NCBI RefSeq assembly: GCF_000802185.1
Contig: NZ_KN676113.1
Span: 4,111,430 to 4,175,429, forward strand
Direction: 5' to 3'
Length of the DNA: 64,000 nt
Origin: Belnapia sp. F-4-1
GTDB taxonomy: Bacteria; Pseudomonadota; Alphaproteobacteria; Acetobacterales; Acetobacteraceae
In this document: piece after piece, positions 1 through 9,569 of the stretch
Position numbering within the stretch: position 1 is the stretch's first letter
Layout of the letters: every line of letters begins with the position of its first letter
Program-made: the position numbers and the translations under genes
The notes under the pieces: generated by a model
Databases searched by the model: none
Told to the model about the DNA's origin: nothing
The model's input: the letters and a program-made list of their open reading frames with translations, nothing else

Positions 1-773
1 GCCACTGGCTCGGTGCGACGTTGCCAGCCTGATCATGCATTTCGAATACCAAGACGCGCTGATCTGCTGCACTACGGTGATAAGCGTTCGTCTTGGATAT
101 TATGCTCTCCGTCCAACCATGATACGAGCTTGGGTAGGTGGAGCTACGTGGTCATACGACAGCGGCGGATCACCGGACCTTCGTCGCCACATCCAGCCTC
201 AAGCTCCGTAAAGCCGCGGGTCGGCGTAAGCTTGCAAGGACGACGTAGCCAAGGCCACAGCGAGCTTGGCTACCCCTGGTTTAAATCGGCTGAACCGCTG
301 GGCTGGCGTGCTAGATTGCGTGACAGTAAGCAAGACGTGCGTGCCATAGTCTAATAGGCTCGGGACCATACCCCGGCCAAAGGACAGGCAATATGACGGT
401 CCTGACCTTCTGCCAATTATTCTGCGAACCTCTCGGCTGCGAGGTCGCTGGATCGTGCAAGTCAACACCACCCACACGATGCCGCTTAACACGATCCTTG
501 GGGGCCGCCTGCTGAGCGCGCCGCAATGGCCCGTGTTGGTGCCGTTGCTCTGTCTGAACGTCGGCATCTGGCCGCCCGTTCGATCCACAGGAATGTGGGC
601 GCACACGTCTCTGCTGCGATCTTGACGCTGCATCATGCAAACGGTTCTGTGCTTGCAACAGCAGTGCGGCGGATAGCCCGCTTAGGTCCAGTGCGGCTCG
701 CCCTTGGCGAGAAACCAAATCTGACCATCGCTTCTAAGAGGCGGCCGGAGTCGCCGGCCACCCCCGAAGCTTA
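1..773. other. Gene-poor left edge
   Basis: No open frame here has a recognisable domain, a good ribosome binding site and sensible amino-acid composition together. Overlapping frames on both strands are interrupted or Arg/Ser/Pro-rich, the usual look of out-of-frame high-GC DNA. I see no tRNA, insertion-sequence ends or repeats. It is probably degraded or non-coding DNA next to the truncated glycanase. Confidence 0.5.
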
Positions 774-1337
774 CTACCAGATGTTATCGGAAGCCGTGTA
801 GCTAACATCGTAGAGAGTGATCGAAGTGTTGGGATTGATGTTCAGTGCTCCGACAACAGCATCAACGCCACCATGGGCGAAATCTTCGCCGACGTTCTTG
901 GTGATTGTGCCATAGACCTCGCCATCGACCGCGTAGGTGAGCTTCCCCGGTTGCCAATCGAGCGTGTAGGTATGCACCTTGCTCTCGTCGAGCCCGTCAT
1001 AGGTGACGGTGCGGTAGCCGTCGCTACCATCCGACTTCTCGTGATGTGCCGTTCCGTAAGCACGGCCGTTGTGGACTTCAACCACATCCATCTCCGTGCC
1101 CGGCCACTCGTCATTGCCCGGCCACAGCAGTGCAGCAGGCCCCTGCTGATTGCCCTTCATTGAGAGAGTGAACTCGTAAGTTCCATAGCCATTGCCGGCA
1201 GAATCGCCAGACGGCCGCTGCATGATTCCTGAATAGCCGGTCAGCGTAACCTGACCATCCTTGCTGGTATCGACGCTGCCCCAGGTGTGGTTGAGGATAC
1301 CGACGCCGTTATCGAAGCTCTCAAAGAAATCTGCCAA
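774..1337 (-). pseudogene. GH16 family beta-glycanase, N-terminally truncated fragment
   Basis: The 187 residues read as a glycoside hydrolase family 16 catalytic domain (endo-beta-1,3/1,4-glucanase or exopolysaccharide glycanase type). The diagnostic ExDxxE active-site motif is present as EMDVVE around residues 82-87. A Trp-rich sugar cleft (LLWPGNDEW) precedes it, and the later beta-sandwich strands (YTLDWQPGKL, YAVDGEVYG) are present. The frame opens only with a TTG lacking a ribosome binding site, an in-frame stop lies four codons upstream, and there is no signal peptide. It therefore looks like the detached C-terminal catalytic domain of a larger secreted protein. Family assignment is firm; whether it is expressed is doubtful. 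Confidence 0.7.
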
Positions 1338-2303
1338 TTTATGAACTCACATCTGATGCTGTCATGATCAGTGAACGGTTCTCCGTACACACGAAGAGGT
1401 GCTAAGGGCGTTGGAGAGGGGGAGTCAACCACATCAATTGTGCTGACAGGCTAGATCATTGTCGATCGGGACTAGAGTTGCAAGCGATCCGCGTTGCAGA
1501 TCGTATGCCGCACATCATCAACGTCTTAGTCACGCCAAGCCAAATCTTCTCGCAGAGATAACGGCATTCCAATACAACGTGTAGGCTGCCCCATTCTCGC
1601 ACAGGTATCTTGCGCCGGAGTAGTTGCGGCAGCCCAAGCTTCTTGGCGACATCGATAAGCGCCAGAACCGCGCATCTTGCATAAACAGATTGGATATCGA
1701 CTGGTCATTCGAAATAGGAACCGCGCAGCACCGCCAGCCTCGGACGCATGACCGGGAGCCTGAGTGAGGCGACATAAGCGGAAGATGATGATCGGCATTC
1801 CAAGAAGGTTTGCTGCGCGTGTGAGTGGGCTCAGGTGTGAGATCGCCGTCGTGTGGCGACTGTCTGACAGGCTGCGCCGTTGGAGCGTTCGCTCAGCAAG
1901 GCAAGAACTCGAATTTGCTGATGGGATCGAGAGTTGGTTTGGTTTCCCGACGGGGTTGTGGACCGGTTGGAGGGGCAGGGCGGGAGCAAGTGGCCGCTGG
2001 TTAACCTTACGCCACATGCCGCGCCCATCTGCTTCCTCGCCACATTCCCCAGCCTGGACCGGACCGGCATGGGGAAACTGATCGGGGGTTTGGCAGATGG
2101 CGTCCTCTACGCGGAAAGAGGTTTCGGCCGCGGGTTAACGCCCCCTGGGCATGGTCGCTTGCTCCTCTGCTGATCCCATCGCGGAACGTGCCACGGGTCC
2201 TGCTGGGTCAGAGCGGGAAGGCGCTGTACGGGCCACATCGCCGGGGTGCCAACGGCGGGAAGGCGGGCTACCCTGACCCCCAATCCAGGGAGAAATAGCC
2301 AGG
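1338..2303. other. Gene-poor spacer between GH16 fragment and lpxD
   Basis: About 1 kb without a supportable gene. Frames of up to 160 codons exist on both strands but are antisense to each other, low in recognisable motifs and without ribosome binding sites. No terminator or mobile-element signature was recognised. The last 20 bases contain the lpxD leader, with a purine-rich AGGGAG about 13 bases before its start. Confidence 0.5.
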
Positions 2304-3320
2304 ATGACGATCGGTGATGCGCGCTTCTTCGCGCGAAGCGGGCCGTACCCGCTCGCCAGGGTGGCGGAAGCGGCGGAGGGCACGGCACCAGCACTGAACC
2401 TGCTGCTGACCGGTGTCGCCCCGCTGCACATGGCGGGACCCTCCGAGGTGAGCTTCCTCGACAATCGGCGCTATGCCTCCGCGCTGGAAGGCACCATGGC
2501 TGGCGCGGTAATCGTGCATCCCGACATGCTGGCGCGGGTGCCCGCAGGCACGGTGCCGATTGTCACAACAGAGCCCTATGCGGGGTGGGCGCGGGTTGCC
2601 GCTCTGTTTTACCCAGCACCGCCCATACGCCTCGGCGTGCATCCGACCGCCTGCGTGGCCGAGGGCGCACGGGTTGATCCCTCGGCCGAGATTGGCCCCT
2701 TCGCCTTCGTCGATGCTGGGGCGGAGGTCGGTGCCCGCTGCCGCATCGGCCCGCACGTCACCATCGCCGAAGGCGTGGTGATTGGCCCCGACTGCCGGAT
2801 CGGCGCGCATGCCAGTCTCAGCCATGCCCTGCTGGGAGCACGGGTGTACGTCTACCCCGGCGCGCGCATCGGACAGGAGGGCTTCAGCTTCGCTCCCACG
2901 GCGGCCGGCTTCCTCTCCGTCCCCCATCTCGGACGAGTGGTCCTGGGCGACGACGTGGAGGTCGGGGCCAACACCACCATCGACCGGGGCTCGACTGGCG
3001 ACACGACAATCGAGGCCGGGTCACGCCTCGATAACCTCGTCCAGATTGGACACAACGTCCAACTCGGCCGGTGCTGCGCCGTGGTGGCGCAGGTCGGTAT
3101 CGCGGGCTCGGCGGTGCTCGGCGACTTCGTGCAGATTGGCGGACAGGCGGGTGTGGCTGGACACCTGAGCATTGGCCAAGGAGCGCGGATCGGGGCGCAA
3201 TCAGGCGTGATGTCGGACGTGCCCGCGGGCGCCACTGTGGTCGGCAGCCCCGCCCAGCCGCGGCACGAGGTCTTCCGGCAGATCGCTTCCCTGAAGCGAA
3301 TGGCGCGCCCGCAAGGGTGA
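2304..3320 (+). CDS. lpxD: UDP-3-O-acylglucosamine N-acyltransferase (LpxD family)
   Basis: A 338-residue left-handed beta-helix acyltransferase. Residues about 1-100 match the LpxD N-terminal uridine-binding domain (VSFLDNRRYA). From about 110 onward there are continuous hexapeptide repeats (IGPFAFVDAGAEVG and similar). NLVQIGHNV carries the expected catalytic His, and the end has the usual helical tail. LpxD adds a 3-hydroxyacyl chain to UDP-3-O-acyl-glucosamine in lipid A synthesis, in the cytoplasm. It stands alone here, not in the usual bamA-lpxD-fabZ-lpxA run, and lies in a decayed low-GC region. It may be a second copy or may act on another nucleotide sugar. The ATG is preceded by a purine-rich stretch. 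Confidence 0.85.
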   Translation: MTIGDARFFARSGPYPLARVAEAAEGTAPALNLLLTGVAPLHMAGPSEVSFLDNRRYASALEGTMAGAVIVHPDMLARVPAGTVPIVTTEPYAGWARVAALFYPAPPIRLGVHPTACVAEGARVDPSAEIGPFAFVDAGAEVGARCRIGPHVTIAEGVVIGPDCRIGAHASLSHALLGARVYVYPGARIGQEGFSFAPTAAGFLSVPHLGRVVLGDDVEVGANTTIDRGSTGDTTIEAGSRLDNLVQIGHNVQLGRCCAVVAQVGIAGSAVLGDFVQIGGQAGVAGHLSIGQGARIGAQSGVMSDVPAGATVVGSPAQPRHEVFRQIASLKRMARPQG

Positions 3321-3614
3321 AAAGGCTGCGACGCAAGGACCCACTTCCGTGCGGCCCGATTGAGCCGTCTGGCCAACCGTCTTTCCCACCTCTGAGATAG
3401 CCACCGGAGGCTGCTCTGACGCAGCGTGATCCGAGTGCAGGAACGGCTCCAGGGCTGAGTTGGGGCTAAACCTCGAAAGGGTTCGGCGTCACTTCCTCAG
3501 GCTGGTCGGCTTGCGTCAAACGCTGCCGGGCGGCGGCTGGGACCGTGCCATGCTACATTCAAGCGCACCAACATCGGTACGGAAGTATGGGTGAACAGCC
3601 GCGGTGACGCCGCC
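3321..3614. other. Intergenic region between lpxD and cspA 3' ends
   Basis: Convergent 3' ends of lpxD (plus strand) and cspA (minus strand). I find no gene and no clear hairpin with a T-tract here. Confidence 0.4.
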
Positions 3615-3818
3615 TCAAACGAGCTTCAGGTTGGCTGCCGCTTCTTTCCCGCGCTCCCGAACAACCTCGTAGCTGACTTTCTGGCCATCACTGAGGCCCT
3701 GCAATCCCGCAGCCTGCACGGCGGTGATATGCACGAACACGTCCTTGCCGCCATCATCAGGCTGAATAAAGCCAAACCCTTTGCTGGCGTTAAACCATTT
3801 CACAGCGCCGGTTGCCAT
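3615..3818 (-). CDS. cspA: Cold shock protein (CspA family)
   Basis: A 67-residue single OB-fold protein with both RNA-binding motifs: KGFGFI (RNP1) around residues 13-18 and VFVH (RNP2) around 27-30. Length is typical for the family. CspA-type proteins bind single-stranded RNA and DNA and act as RNA chaperones in the cytoplasm. The ATG is supported by a GAGGAG ribosome binding site about eight bases upstream on the minus strand. It is monocistronic and divergent from the patatin remnant. Confidence 0.95.
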   Translation of the reverse strand: MATGAVKWFNASKGFGFIQPDDGGKDVFVHITAVQAAGLQGLSDGQKVSYEVVRERGKEAAANLKLV

Positions 3819-3934
3819 CTGATGCGCTCCTCATTTTGGCCAAGCAGCAATGATCCAGCGGATCGGGCTGGTAAACACCAGAAAGCCGCCGTCGTTCCCA
3901 ATCCAACCACCCGGTCTGGGCAGCTAGCGGCTGC

Positions 3935-4835
3935 CGCCATGGCACTTAGCCTTATGGCTGGCGGCGCCAGCGCTGAAGCGATGAGCGCTGCCATGCTGGT
4001 CCAGGGCCTCGCCACAGGACGACTAGGCGAAGCCAAGCGCCTCCTCGGCGTCTCGTGGCGCCGGGTCGCCACCGGCTCCGGCTCGCCTGACACGGCCGGG
4101 GCTGGGGTCCTTCTTTTACGAAGGTGATGGCGCCCATAGTTGGTGCGCTGTTGCAAGCCGTCAGAGGGCTGTCGCGCGACCAAATCAACCTGCTTGGGCT
4201 GAACCCGCTTCCTGGCGTGCTCGACGGCTTGCTTCATCCGTCCGTTTTCAGGATCGAGGGGGCGCCTACCCTGGTCATCTCGGCGACCCATGGGTGGACC
4301 GGCGAAGCGCGGCTGTTTCGCGATGCCGAGGTCACGGCGGAGGTGCTGCTGGCCTCGGCTTGCCTGCCGCAGTTGTCCCCAGCGGCGGAGATCGGTGGCG
4401 AGGCGTACTGAGACGGCGGCTGCGCGGGCAACCGCCATTGTGCGCGCTAGTCGAGGCGGGCGCACCCGGGGACATCGTGCTGGTCCGGACCACGCCCGTA
4501 GACCGACCCGCCTCGCTCGTCGGCACCTCTGGCCTAGCCGAACGGATCGACGAGATAGCCTTCGGCGCGGCGCTTGGCAGAAGTTGCGTTCGCTAGCGCT
4601 GCCTAAGGATTCTGGCCGACCTGCCTGCCTCGGCGGTGGGTGCCCTGGGGCGGCGGCGTGACGCCCGGATGCACGCGATCGGTGCCGAGGAGGAGTTCCG
4701 CAGGCTCAATGCAGGGAGCCACCGCGACGCAAGCTGGTGCTTCCTCCGCAGGATGCCCGACCTCGGCCGGAGCGCTGCCGAGCCCTGGCTTGCGGCCGAA
4801 CTCTCCTCGGTGGGCGTCCGCTCGACAATAATTCG
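3935..4835 (+). pseudogene. Patatin-like phospholipase, degraded by frameshifts and a stop
   Basis: Three frames together rebuild a patatin-like acyl hydrolase. The first (to about 4060) has GGASAEAMSAAMLVQGLA, a damaged nucleophile elbow (GASAE instead of GxSxG) followed by the usual helix. The second (about 4124-4411) has LLGLNPLPGVLDGLL, LVISATHGWTGEARLF and VLLASACLPQL, then reads EAY-stop-DGG where the family has EAYWDGG, so the Trp codon has become TGA. The third (about 4415-4596 and 4636-4835) has APGDIVLVRTTPVDRP, DEIAFGAALGR, AEEEFRRLNAGS and FLRRMPDLGRSAA, matching the C-terminal third, with a further stop at about 4594. The N-terminal GGG-oxyanion segment is not found. It is certainly broken. 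Confidence 0.85.
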
Positions 4836-5108
4836 GTCCGAGTTCGCTGGCTCGGTCCTTGATCTAATCCCCTCCAGGGTATCGCTCGCAGCGGCTCAAA
4901 GGCCGGGCGAGCGATGCCCAGGCTGTCTGCCGGATACATCACCAGCACCGGAAGCCACACGCGATCATAGACGCCCAATAATGCGCCGAGGTTGCTGGTT
5001 GGATGCACATCCAGCAATCTCCGCTATCCGATAGAGTGCGATGAGGGGTCCATATCCCGTATTGCTTTGGCGGGGTCAGGCTGGACGCACAGTAGTGGAG
5101 GATCGCCG

Positions 5109-6341
5109 ATGCCCGCCAGCAACCAGCCCCGGACCCGGGAGGGCCAAGCAGCCGCCGAGCGTGGGGTCCGTGATATCGAGGCGCGCGGCGGGCCTTTTGT
5201 TGCGGCGGTTGAGGCCACGCGGATGCCGATGGTGGTCACCGATCCCACGGTGCTCGGCAATCCCATCATCTACGCCAACGCTACCTTCCTCGAACTATGC
5301 GGCTATGAGCGCGAGGCGGTCCTGGGCCAGAACTACTTCTTCCTCTTGGGCGAGCACGCGGCCCTGGAGGTGGCGGCACGGGTCGAAGCAGTCATGGCGG
5401 CACAGCGTCGATTCATCGAGGACGTGCCGTTCCGTACAAGGGACGGCCGCGAGGTGTGGGTCTCGATGTTCGTCAGTCCTGTGGTCGAGGACGGCCGGGT
5501 GGTGCAGCACTTCGCCTCCTTCCTCGACATCAGCGATAGGGTGGCCCGCGAGCATGAACTGCGCGAGGCGAAGGAGACGCTGGAGCGGCGTGTTGCCACC
5601 CGCACGAGACGGCTTCAGGAGGTCAACGCACGGCTGCAAGAGGAGGTGGAGCGGCGGCAACGGACCGAGGCCACGCTGCGCGATGCCTTGGCTCAGGGCC
5701 AGGAGGACATCCGCTTCCGCGACTTCCTGATTCGCGAGGTCAACCATCGAACCAAGAACGCGCTGCAACTCGCGGTCTCACTGCTCCGCGTTCAAGCGCG
5801 CCAGATCGACGATCCGGATTGCCGCGCGACGCTGGAAACCGCCACGGGTCGGCTCCGGCGCGTGGGCGAGGTCCACAGCCTGCTGACCTACAGAGCAGGC
5901 AACCCGAACGCGATCGACTTTCCTGACTACCTCCGTCGCCTCTGCGAGGAAATGGCCGAAGCTATGGCGCCATCGCCGGAACAGGTGTCGGTCGAGGTGG
6001 AAGCTGACGAGGAGGCTGTGTGGAGCCCGGACCTTGTGGTGCCGCTCGGGCTTATCGTGGGTGAGGCAGTGACCAACGCGCTCAAATACGCCTTTCCGGA
6101 TGGGCGCAGCGGGCGGGTCTGGGTCGAGTTGCACGCCGAGGCCGGCGGGCAGATGCGCCTGCTGATCGAGGACGACGGAGCCGGCATGCCCACCGAGCGT
6201 CGGGCAGGCTCGCTCGGGCTGCGACTGGTTGAGATGCTGGCCAAGCAGGTCAGGGGCCGAGCCGTGATGGAGGCCGGGCGCGGCGGCCAGGGCACCGCCG
6301 TGGCAGTCATCTTTCCCGACCCAAGCGCCAAGCCGGACTGA
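5109..6341 (+). CDS. LOV/PAS-like HisKA_2 sensor histidine kinase lacking the photoactive Cys
   Basis: A 410-residue soluble kinase. Residues about 30-140 form a PAS domain of LOV type (NPIIYANATFLELCGY, then VLGQNYFFLLG), but the flavin-adduct motif GxNCRF reads GQNYF, with Tyr at about position 76 where blue-light receptors have Cys. A coiled linker (about 150-200) leads to a HisKA_2 dimerisation box EVNHRTKN with phospho-acceptor His near residue 213. An HATPase_c domain follows (NALKYAFP, DDGAGMP, GSLGLRLVEML). The frame opens 39 codons earlier, but the ATG at 5109 has a GGAGG ribosome binding site and fits the domain start. It probably senses something other than light through a classical LOV photocycle. 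No partner response regulator is adjacent. Confidence 0.88.
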   Translation: MPASNQPRTREGQAAAERGVRDIEARGGPFVAAVEATRMPMVVTDPTVLGNPIIYANATFLELCGYEREAVLGQNYFFLLGEHAALEVAARVEAVMAAQRRFIEDVPFRTRDGREVWVSMFVSPVVEDGRVVQHFASFLDISDRVAREHELREAKETLERRVATRTRRLQEVNARLQEEVERRQRTEATLRDALAQGQEDIRFRDFLIREVNHRTKNALQLAVSLLRVQARQIDDPDCRATLETATGRLRRVGEVHSLLTYRAGNPNAIDFPDYLRRLCEEMAEAMAPSPEQVSVEVEADEEAVWSPDLVVPLGLIVGEAVTNALKYAFPDGRSGRVWVELHAEAGGQMRLLIEDDGAGMPTERRAGSLGLRLVEMLAKQVRGRAVMEAGRGGQGTAVAVIFPDPSAKPD

Positions 6342-6414
6342 ACGAGCCGATACGCCTCCCCAGTTCCGCTCGCCCCGTCCTTATAGGCCTCCCCGGCGTG
6401 GAACGGATTGTCGG

Positions 6415-6636
6415 TCAGTTACCTACGCCAACGGCCTCGCACTCCATGCAAAGCCGCTCTCGCATCAGGTCGAGGGTGGCTTGCAGCGTCGCCAACACCA
6501 TCTTGGCCATCGGCGCCGCCTCGGGATGGTTGTTCCGGTCCTTCTCGTCGATGATGGCATGCTAGCGAGCGATACGCTCCACACCCTCTCGGACATGGCG
6601 GCTAGCCATAGCCGAGGCATCTTTGGGCGGGTCCAT
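6415..6636 (-). pseudogene. Small hypothetical protein gene interrupted by one amber codon
   Basis: Reading the minus strand from an ATG at 6636, preceded by a good GGGAGG ribosome binding site, gives 73 codons ending at TGA 6415-6417. The only interruption is a TAG at codon 25 (6562-6564). Both sides look coding: MDPPKDASAMASRHVREGVE before it, then HAIIDEKDRNNHPEAAP and a helix MVLATLQATLDLMRERL, ending with a CMEC pair. One C-to-T change would turn a Gln CAG into TAG. I do not recognise the family. It is either a recently inactivated gene, a suppressed amber, or a sequencing error. Confidence 0.6.
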
Positions 6637-6942
6637 GATCGCCTCCCTCGGCCCATGCCTTACAATGACCGCGCGCAGTTGCGTTACAGGAATGCTCGAC
6701 AGCGGACCTATCTGTGCGATATAATAATGTTTCTGCTGTTGGGAAGGGCCGCCTCCTAGCGGCGGAAGGCTGTCGGGCGGCCCATCAGTTTCTCCGTGCT
6801 GGCTCCCGGATGGGCTCTGGGGATTGTATCTACAGCCACTTAGTCGACATACACGCGATCAAAAGAGCCACCTCGCGGGAACGCCTCCGAGGGAGTCCGG
6901 TTGAGATTCCGGACGCTTTGTCCGTCGTTCCGCGTGAGGGTT
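6637..6942. other. Intergenic region upstream of the PAS-HWE kinase
   Basis: Divergent intergenic space between the interrupted small gene and the following kinase. It is relatively AT-rich around 6715-6735. No confident promoter pair, operator or RNA structure could be assigned by eye. Confidence 0.35.
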
Positions 6943-8328
6943 ATGAAGGACAGTAACGAAACGGCCAGCCGCAGCGTGGGCGAGGCGGGGCAGGATGCAC
7001 TGGCCTTCCAGGCCCGCATCGCAGAGCTTGAGGCGGAGGTCGCCACTCTGCGCCGCGCTCTCGCGCAGGCTGGTTTATCGGCTGAGCAAGCAGCGGAAAC
7101 GCACGCCGATGAACTCGCCCGTGAGCAGACTGATAATGCAACGGGCAGGAGGCTGGCGAAATCGGCGGCAGCCGCAGTCGAGGCGCAGCATGATCGACAG
7201 ATGGCGGCAGGCCGAGCAAATATTGCCGCCACGGAGGCGGACAACGAGGCGCTGCGGCGCGCCAACGCCGCGCTGACCGAGAGCCGTGCAGCCTTGCGCG
7301 AGCGTGATGAGCGGATGCGCCTCATCCTCGACAGCGCCACGGAGTACGCGATCTTCACTACGGACCTCAGCCGCCGCGTCACCTCATGGAACGCGGGGGC
7401 AGAGCGGCTGCTGGGTTGGACCGAGACGGAAATCATCGGCCGCTCAGCCGACCCAATCTTCACCCCCGAGGACCGCGCTGCCGGGGTGCCGGAGCGGGAG
7501 GCCGCGACGGCCCTCGCGGAAGGCCGGGCCGAGAACGAGCGCTGGCACCTTCGCCGGAATGGCGCGCGGTTCTGGGCCAGCGGGTTGTCGATGCCGCTGC
7601 GCGACCCAGCAGCGGGGCCGCATGCGCCACCCCTTGGGCTGCTTGCGGTCATGCGCGACCAGACGGAGCGGCGGTGGGCGGAGGCGCGGCGGACTCTGCT
7701 GACGGACGAAATGAACCACCGCGTGAAAAACACGCTTGCGGTGGTGCAGTCGCTCACATCTCTCGGCACACGCGGTGCGTCACCCGACCTCTCGGCCTTC
7801 GCCGTGGCCTTCCAGCGACGCATCCTCGCCCTCGCCCGTGCGCACGACCTGCTCACCCGTGAGGACTGGACCGGTGCGCCGCTCGATGGGGTCGTGCGCG
7901 CTGTTCTTGCGCCCTTGCTGGCGGACAGCGATCGGTTGGACCTGTCCACCTCCGAGGGGGCGAAGGTGTTCCTGCCACCCGGTGCAGCGCTCACCCTGGC
8001 CATGGCCGTGCATGAACTCGCCACCAACGCGGTCCGGCACGGCGCCTTGTCCGGGCCGAGCGGACGTGTCCGGGTGGTTCTCCGCGCCGCGAACGACGAT
8101 GGGGACGCCGAGCCATGGCAGGCTGTTGAGTGGGTCGAGCGAGGTGGCCCGCCGATCGCGGGTCCGCCTGCTCGGCGGGGCTTCGGGCTGCGGCTGCTTG
8201 AGCGTGGGTTGGCAATACAGGCAGGCATGAAGGCCGACATCCGCTTCGAGCCGGATGGCTTGCACTGTATCCTCCGCCTGCCCCCACATCGCCGCGTCGC
8301 ACTGGGCCGCCGGACCAGCAACGCCTGA
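6943..8328 (+). CDS. PAS-domain HWE-family sensor histidine kinase
   Basis: A 461-residue soluble kinase. Residues about 15-130 are predicted coiled coil (heptads of Ala, Leu, Glu). A PAS domain covers about 130-240 (RLILDSATEYAIFTTDLS, NAGAERLLGW). The HWE-type H-box EMNHRVKNTLAVVQS follows, then an HATPase with HELATNAVRHGALS and the signature WVERGGPP. The first possible start is a TTG at 6901; I prefer the ATG at 6943, after GTGAGGG. HWE kinases phosphorylate small response regulators, often in light, general-stress or envelope signalling, but none is adjacent. It is the second of a run of kinases on this stretch. Confidence 0.88.
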   Translation: MKDSNETASRSVGEAGQDALAFQARIAELEAEVATLRRALAQAGLSAEQAAETHADELAREQTDNATGRRLAKSAAAAVEAQHDRQMAAGRANIAATEADNEALRRANAALTESRAALRERDERMRLILDSATEYAIFTTDLSRRVTSWNAGAERLLGWTETEIIGRSADPIFTPEDRAAGVPEREAATALAEGRAENERWHLRRNGARFWASGLSMPLRDPAAGPHAPPLGLLAVMRDQTERRWAEARRTLLTDEMNHRVKNTLAVVQSLTSLGTRGASPDLSAFAVAFQRRILALARAHDLLTREDWTGAPLDGVVRAVLAPLLADSDRLDLSTSEGAKVFLPPGAALTLAMAVHELATNAVRHGALSGPSGRVRVVLRAANDDGDAEPWQAVEWVERGGPPIAGPPARRGFGLRLLERGLAIQAGMKADIRFEPDGLHCILRLPPHRRVALGRRTSNA

Positions 8329-8408
8329 CCACCAGCATCGCGGCAGCTTCGCCGCGCAACGCGTGCAACTACCACTCCGGCCTCGGCCCGTGGCCCGCGC
8401 TGAGCAGG

Positions 8409-9569
8409 TCAGCCCGCGACTGGGAAAACAACCGTGAATTTTGCTCCCGGGCCGCCACCGTTCGCCCCGAAGTTCAGTCGCCCGTGGAGTTGCCCGATCA
8501 GGGTGGAGATCACCCGCATGCCGAGACCGCTGGTTGCGCCGGGATCATATCCCGCAGGCAGCCCCGTGCCCTCGTCAGAGACCGACAGCGCGTATTCGCC
8601 CGGAGAGGTACGTTCGAGCGAGACCCTAATGCGCCCCGCCCCATGCTTAGCGGCGTTAGCCACGAGTTCGGCCACGATCAGCCCGAGGGGAACGATCCTA
8701 GCGGTCGGGAACACGGCATCGACGACCTCAACGGAGATCACCCCCTGGTCGGGCCGCAGCGTGCCGGAGAGATCGTCGCATAGTCGCCGGAGGTAAGCGC
8801 CGCAATCGATGGTACCGTCGCCATCGCCGACGTAGAGGTGCTGATGCACCCGCGCGACTGCCGCGACCCGGCTGGCAGCCAGGGCCAACTGCGTTGCGGC
8901 CTCCGTATTCCCGAGCGCGTGCCCTTGTAGCCGCAGCAGGGCGGAGGTTAGTTGCAGGCTGTTCATCACCCGATGGTCGATCTCTTTCGCCATTAGTTCG
9001 GCCCGTCGCAGGGCCGCGTCCTTCTCCTCAACAGCCCGCGACAGGTCGGCGATGGCGCGCCGGGCCGACAGGCGAAGCTCCATCTGGTCCATGACCAGCG
9101 CGGCGAGGTGCTTGAGGTGGGCGATCTGCCGCTCGCTGACGGGGCGTGGCTCGCGGTCAATGACGCAAAGCGTGCCAAGGTTGAACCCGTCCTGCGTCCG
9201 CAGCGGCGCGCCGATGTAGAAGCGCAGGCCGAATTCTCCCGCCACCAGCGGGTTGGCGAGCGCGCGGGTATTGACCCGCGCGTCGGTCAGCACCCACGGC
9301 TCGACTTGCAGGATAGCCGAGGCACATAGGCCCGGGTCGCGCCCGATCTGCTCCACATCGAGTCCGTAGCGCGACTTGAACCAGATGCGGTCGTGATCGA
9401 CGAGGCTAACGATGGCGATGGGGACTGAGAACAGGTCGGCCGCAAGCGCGGTGATGCGGTCAAAGGCGCCGTCTGGGGGTGTGTCGAGGACGTCGTATCG
9501 ACGCAGCGCCGCAAGACGGTTGGTCTCGGCATTCCCGCTCGCCAGCGGTCCACGGGTAGTTGTTTCCAT
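8409..9569 (-). CDS. GAF-domain HisKA_2 sensor histidine kinase
   Basis: A 386-residue soluble kinase. The GAF domain (about 10-160) starts with the common LAALRRYDVLDTPPDGAFD and includes VPIAIVSLVDHDRIWFKS and GTLCVIDREPRP. A short coiled linker leads to a HisKA_2 box EIDHRVMNSLQL with the acceptor His. The HATPase has VAELVANAAKHG, DEGTGLP and TSGLGMRVI. The open frame extends 34 codons upstream, but the ATG at 9569 coincides with the normal start of this GAF family. It is convergent with the PAS-HWE kinase (stop codons about 80 bases apart). The ligand is unknown; this GAF subfamily is usually orphan. Confidence 0.87.
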   Translation of the reverse strand: METTTRGPLASGNAETNRLAALRRYDVLDTPPDGAFDRITALAADLFSVPIAIVSLVDHDRIWFKSRYGLDVEQIGRDPGLCASAILQVEPWVLTDARVNTRALANPLVAGEFGLRFYIGAPLRTQDGFNLGTLCVIDREPRPVSERQIAHLKHLAALVMDQMELRLSARRAIADLSRAVEEKDAALRRAELMAKEIDHRVMNSLQLTSALLRLQGHALGNTEAATQLALAASRVAAVARVHQHLYVGDGDGTIDCGAYLRRLCDDLSGTLRPDQGVISVEVVDAVFPTARIVPLGLIVAELVANAAKHGAGRIRVSLERTSPGEYALSVSDEGTGLPAGYDPGATSGLGMRVISTLIGQLHGRLNFGANGGGPGAKFTVVFPVAG

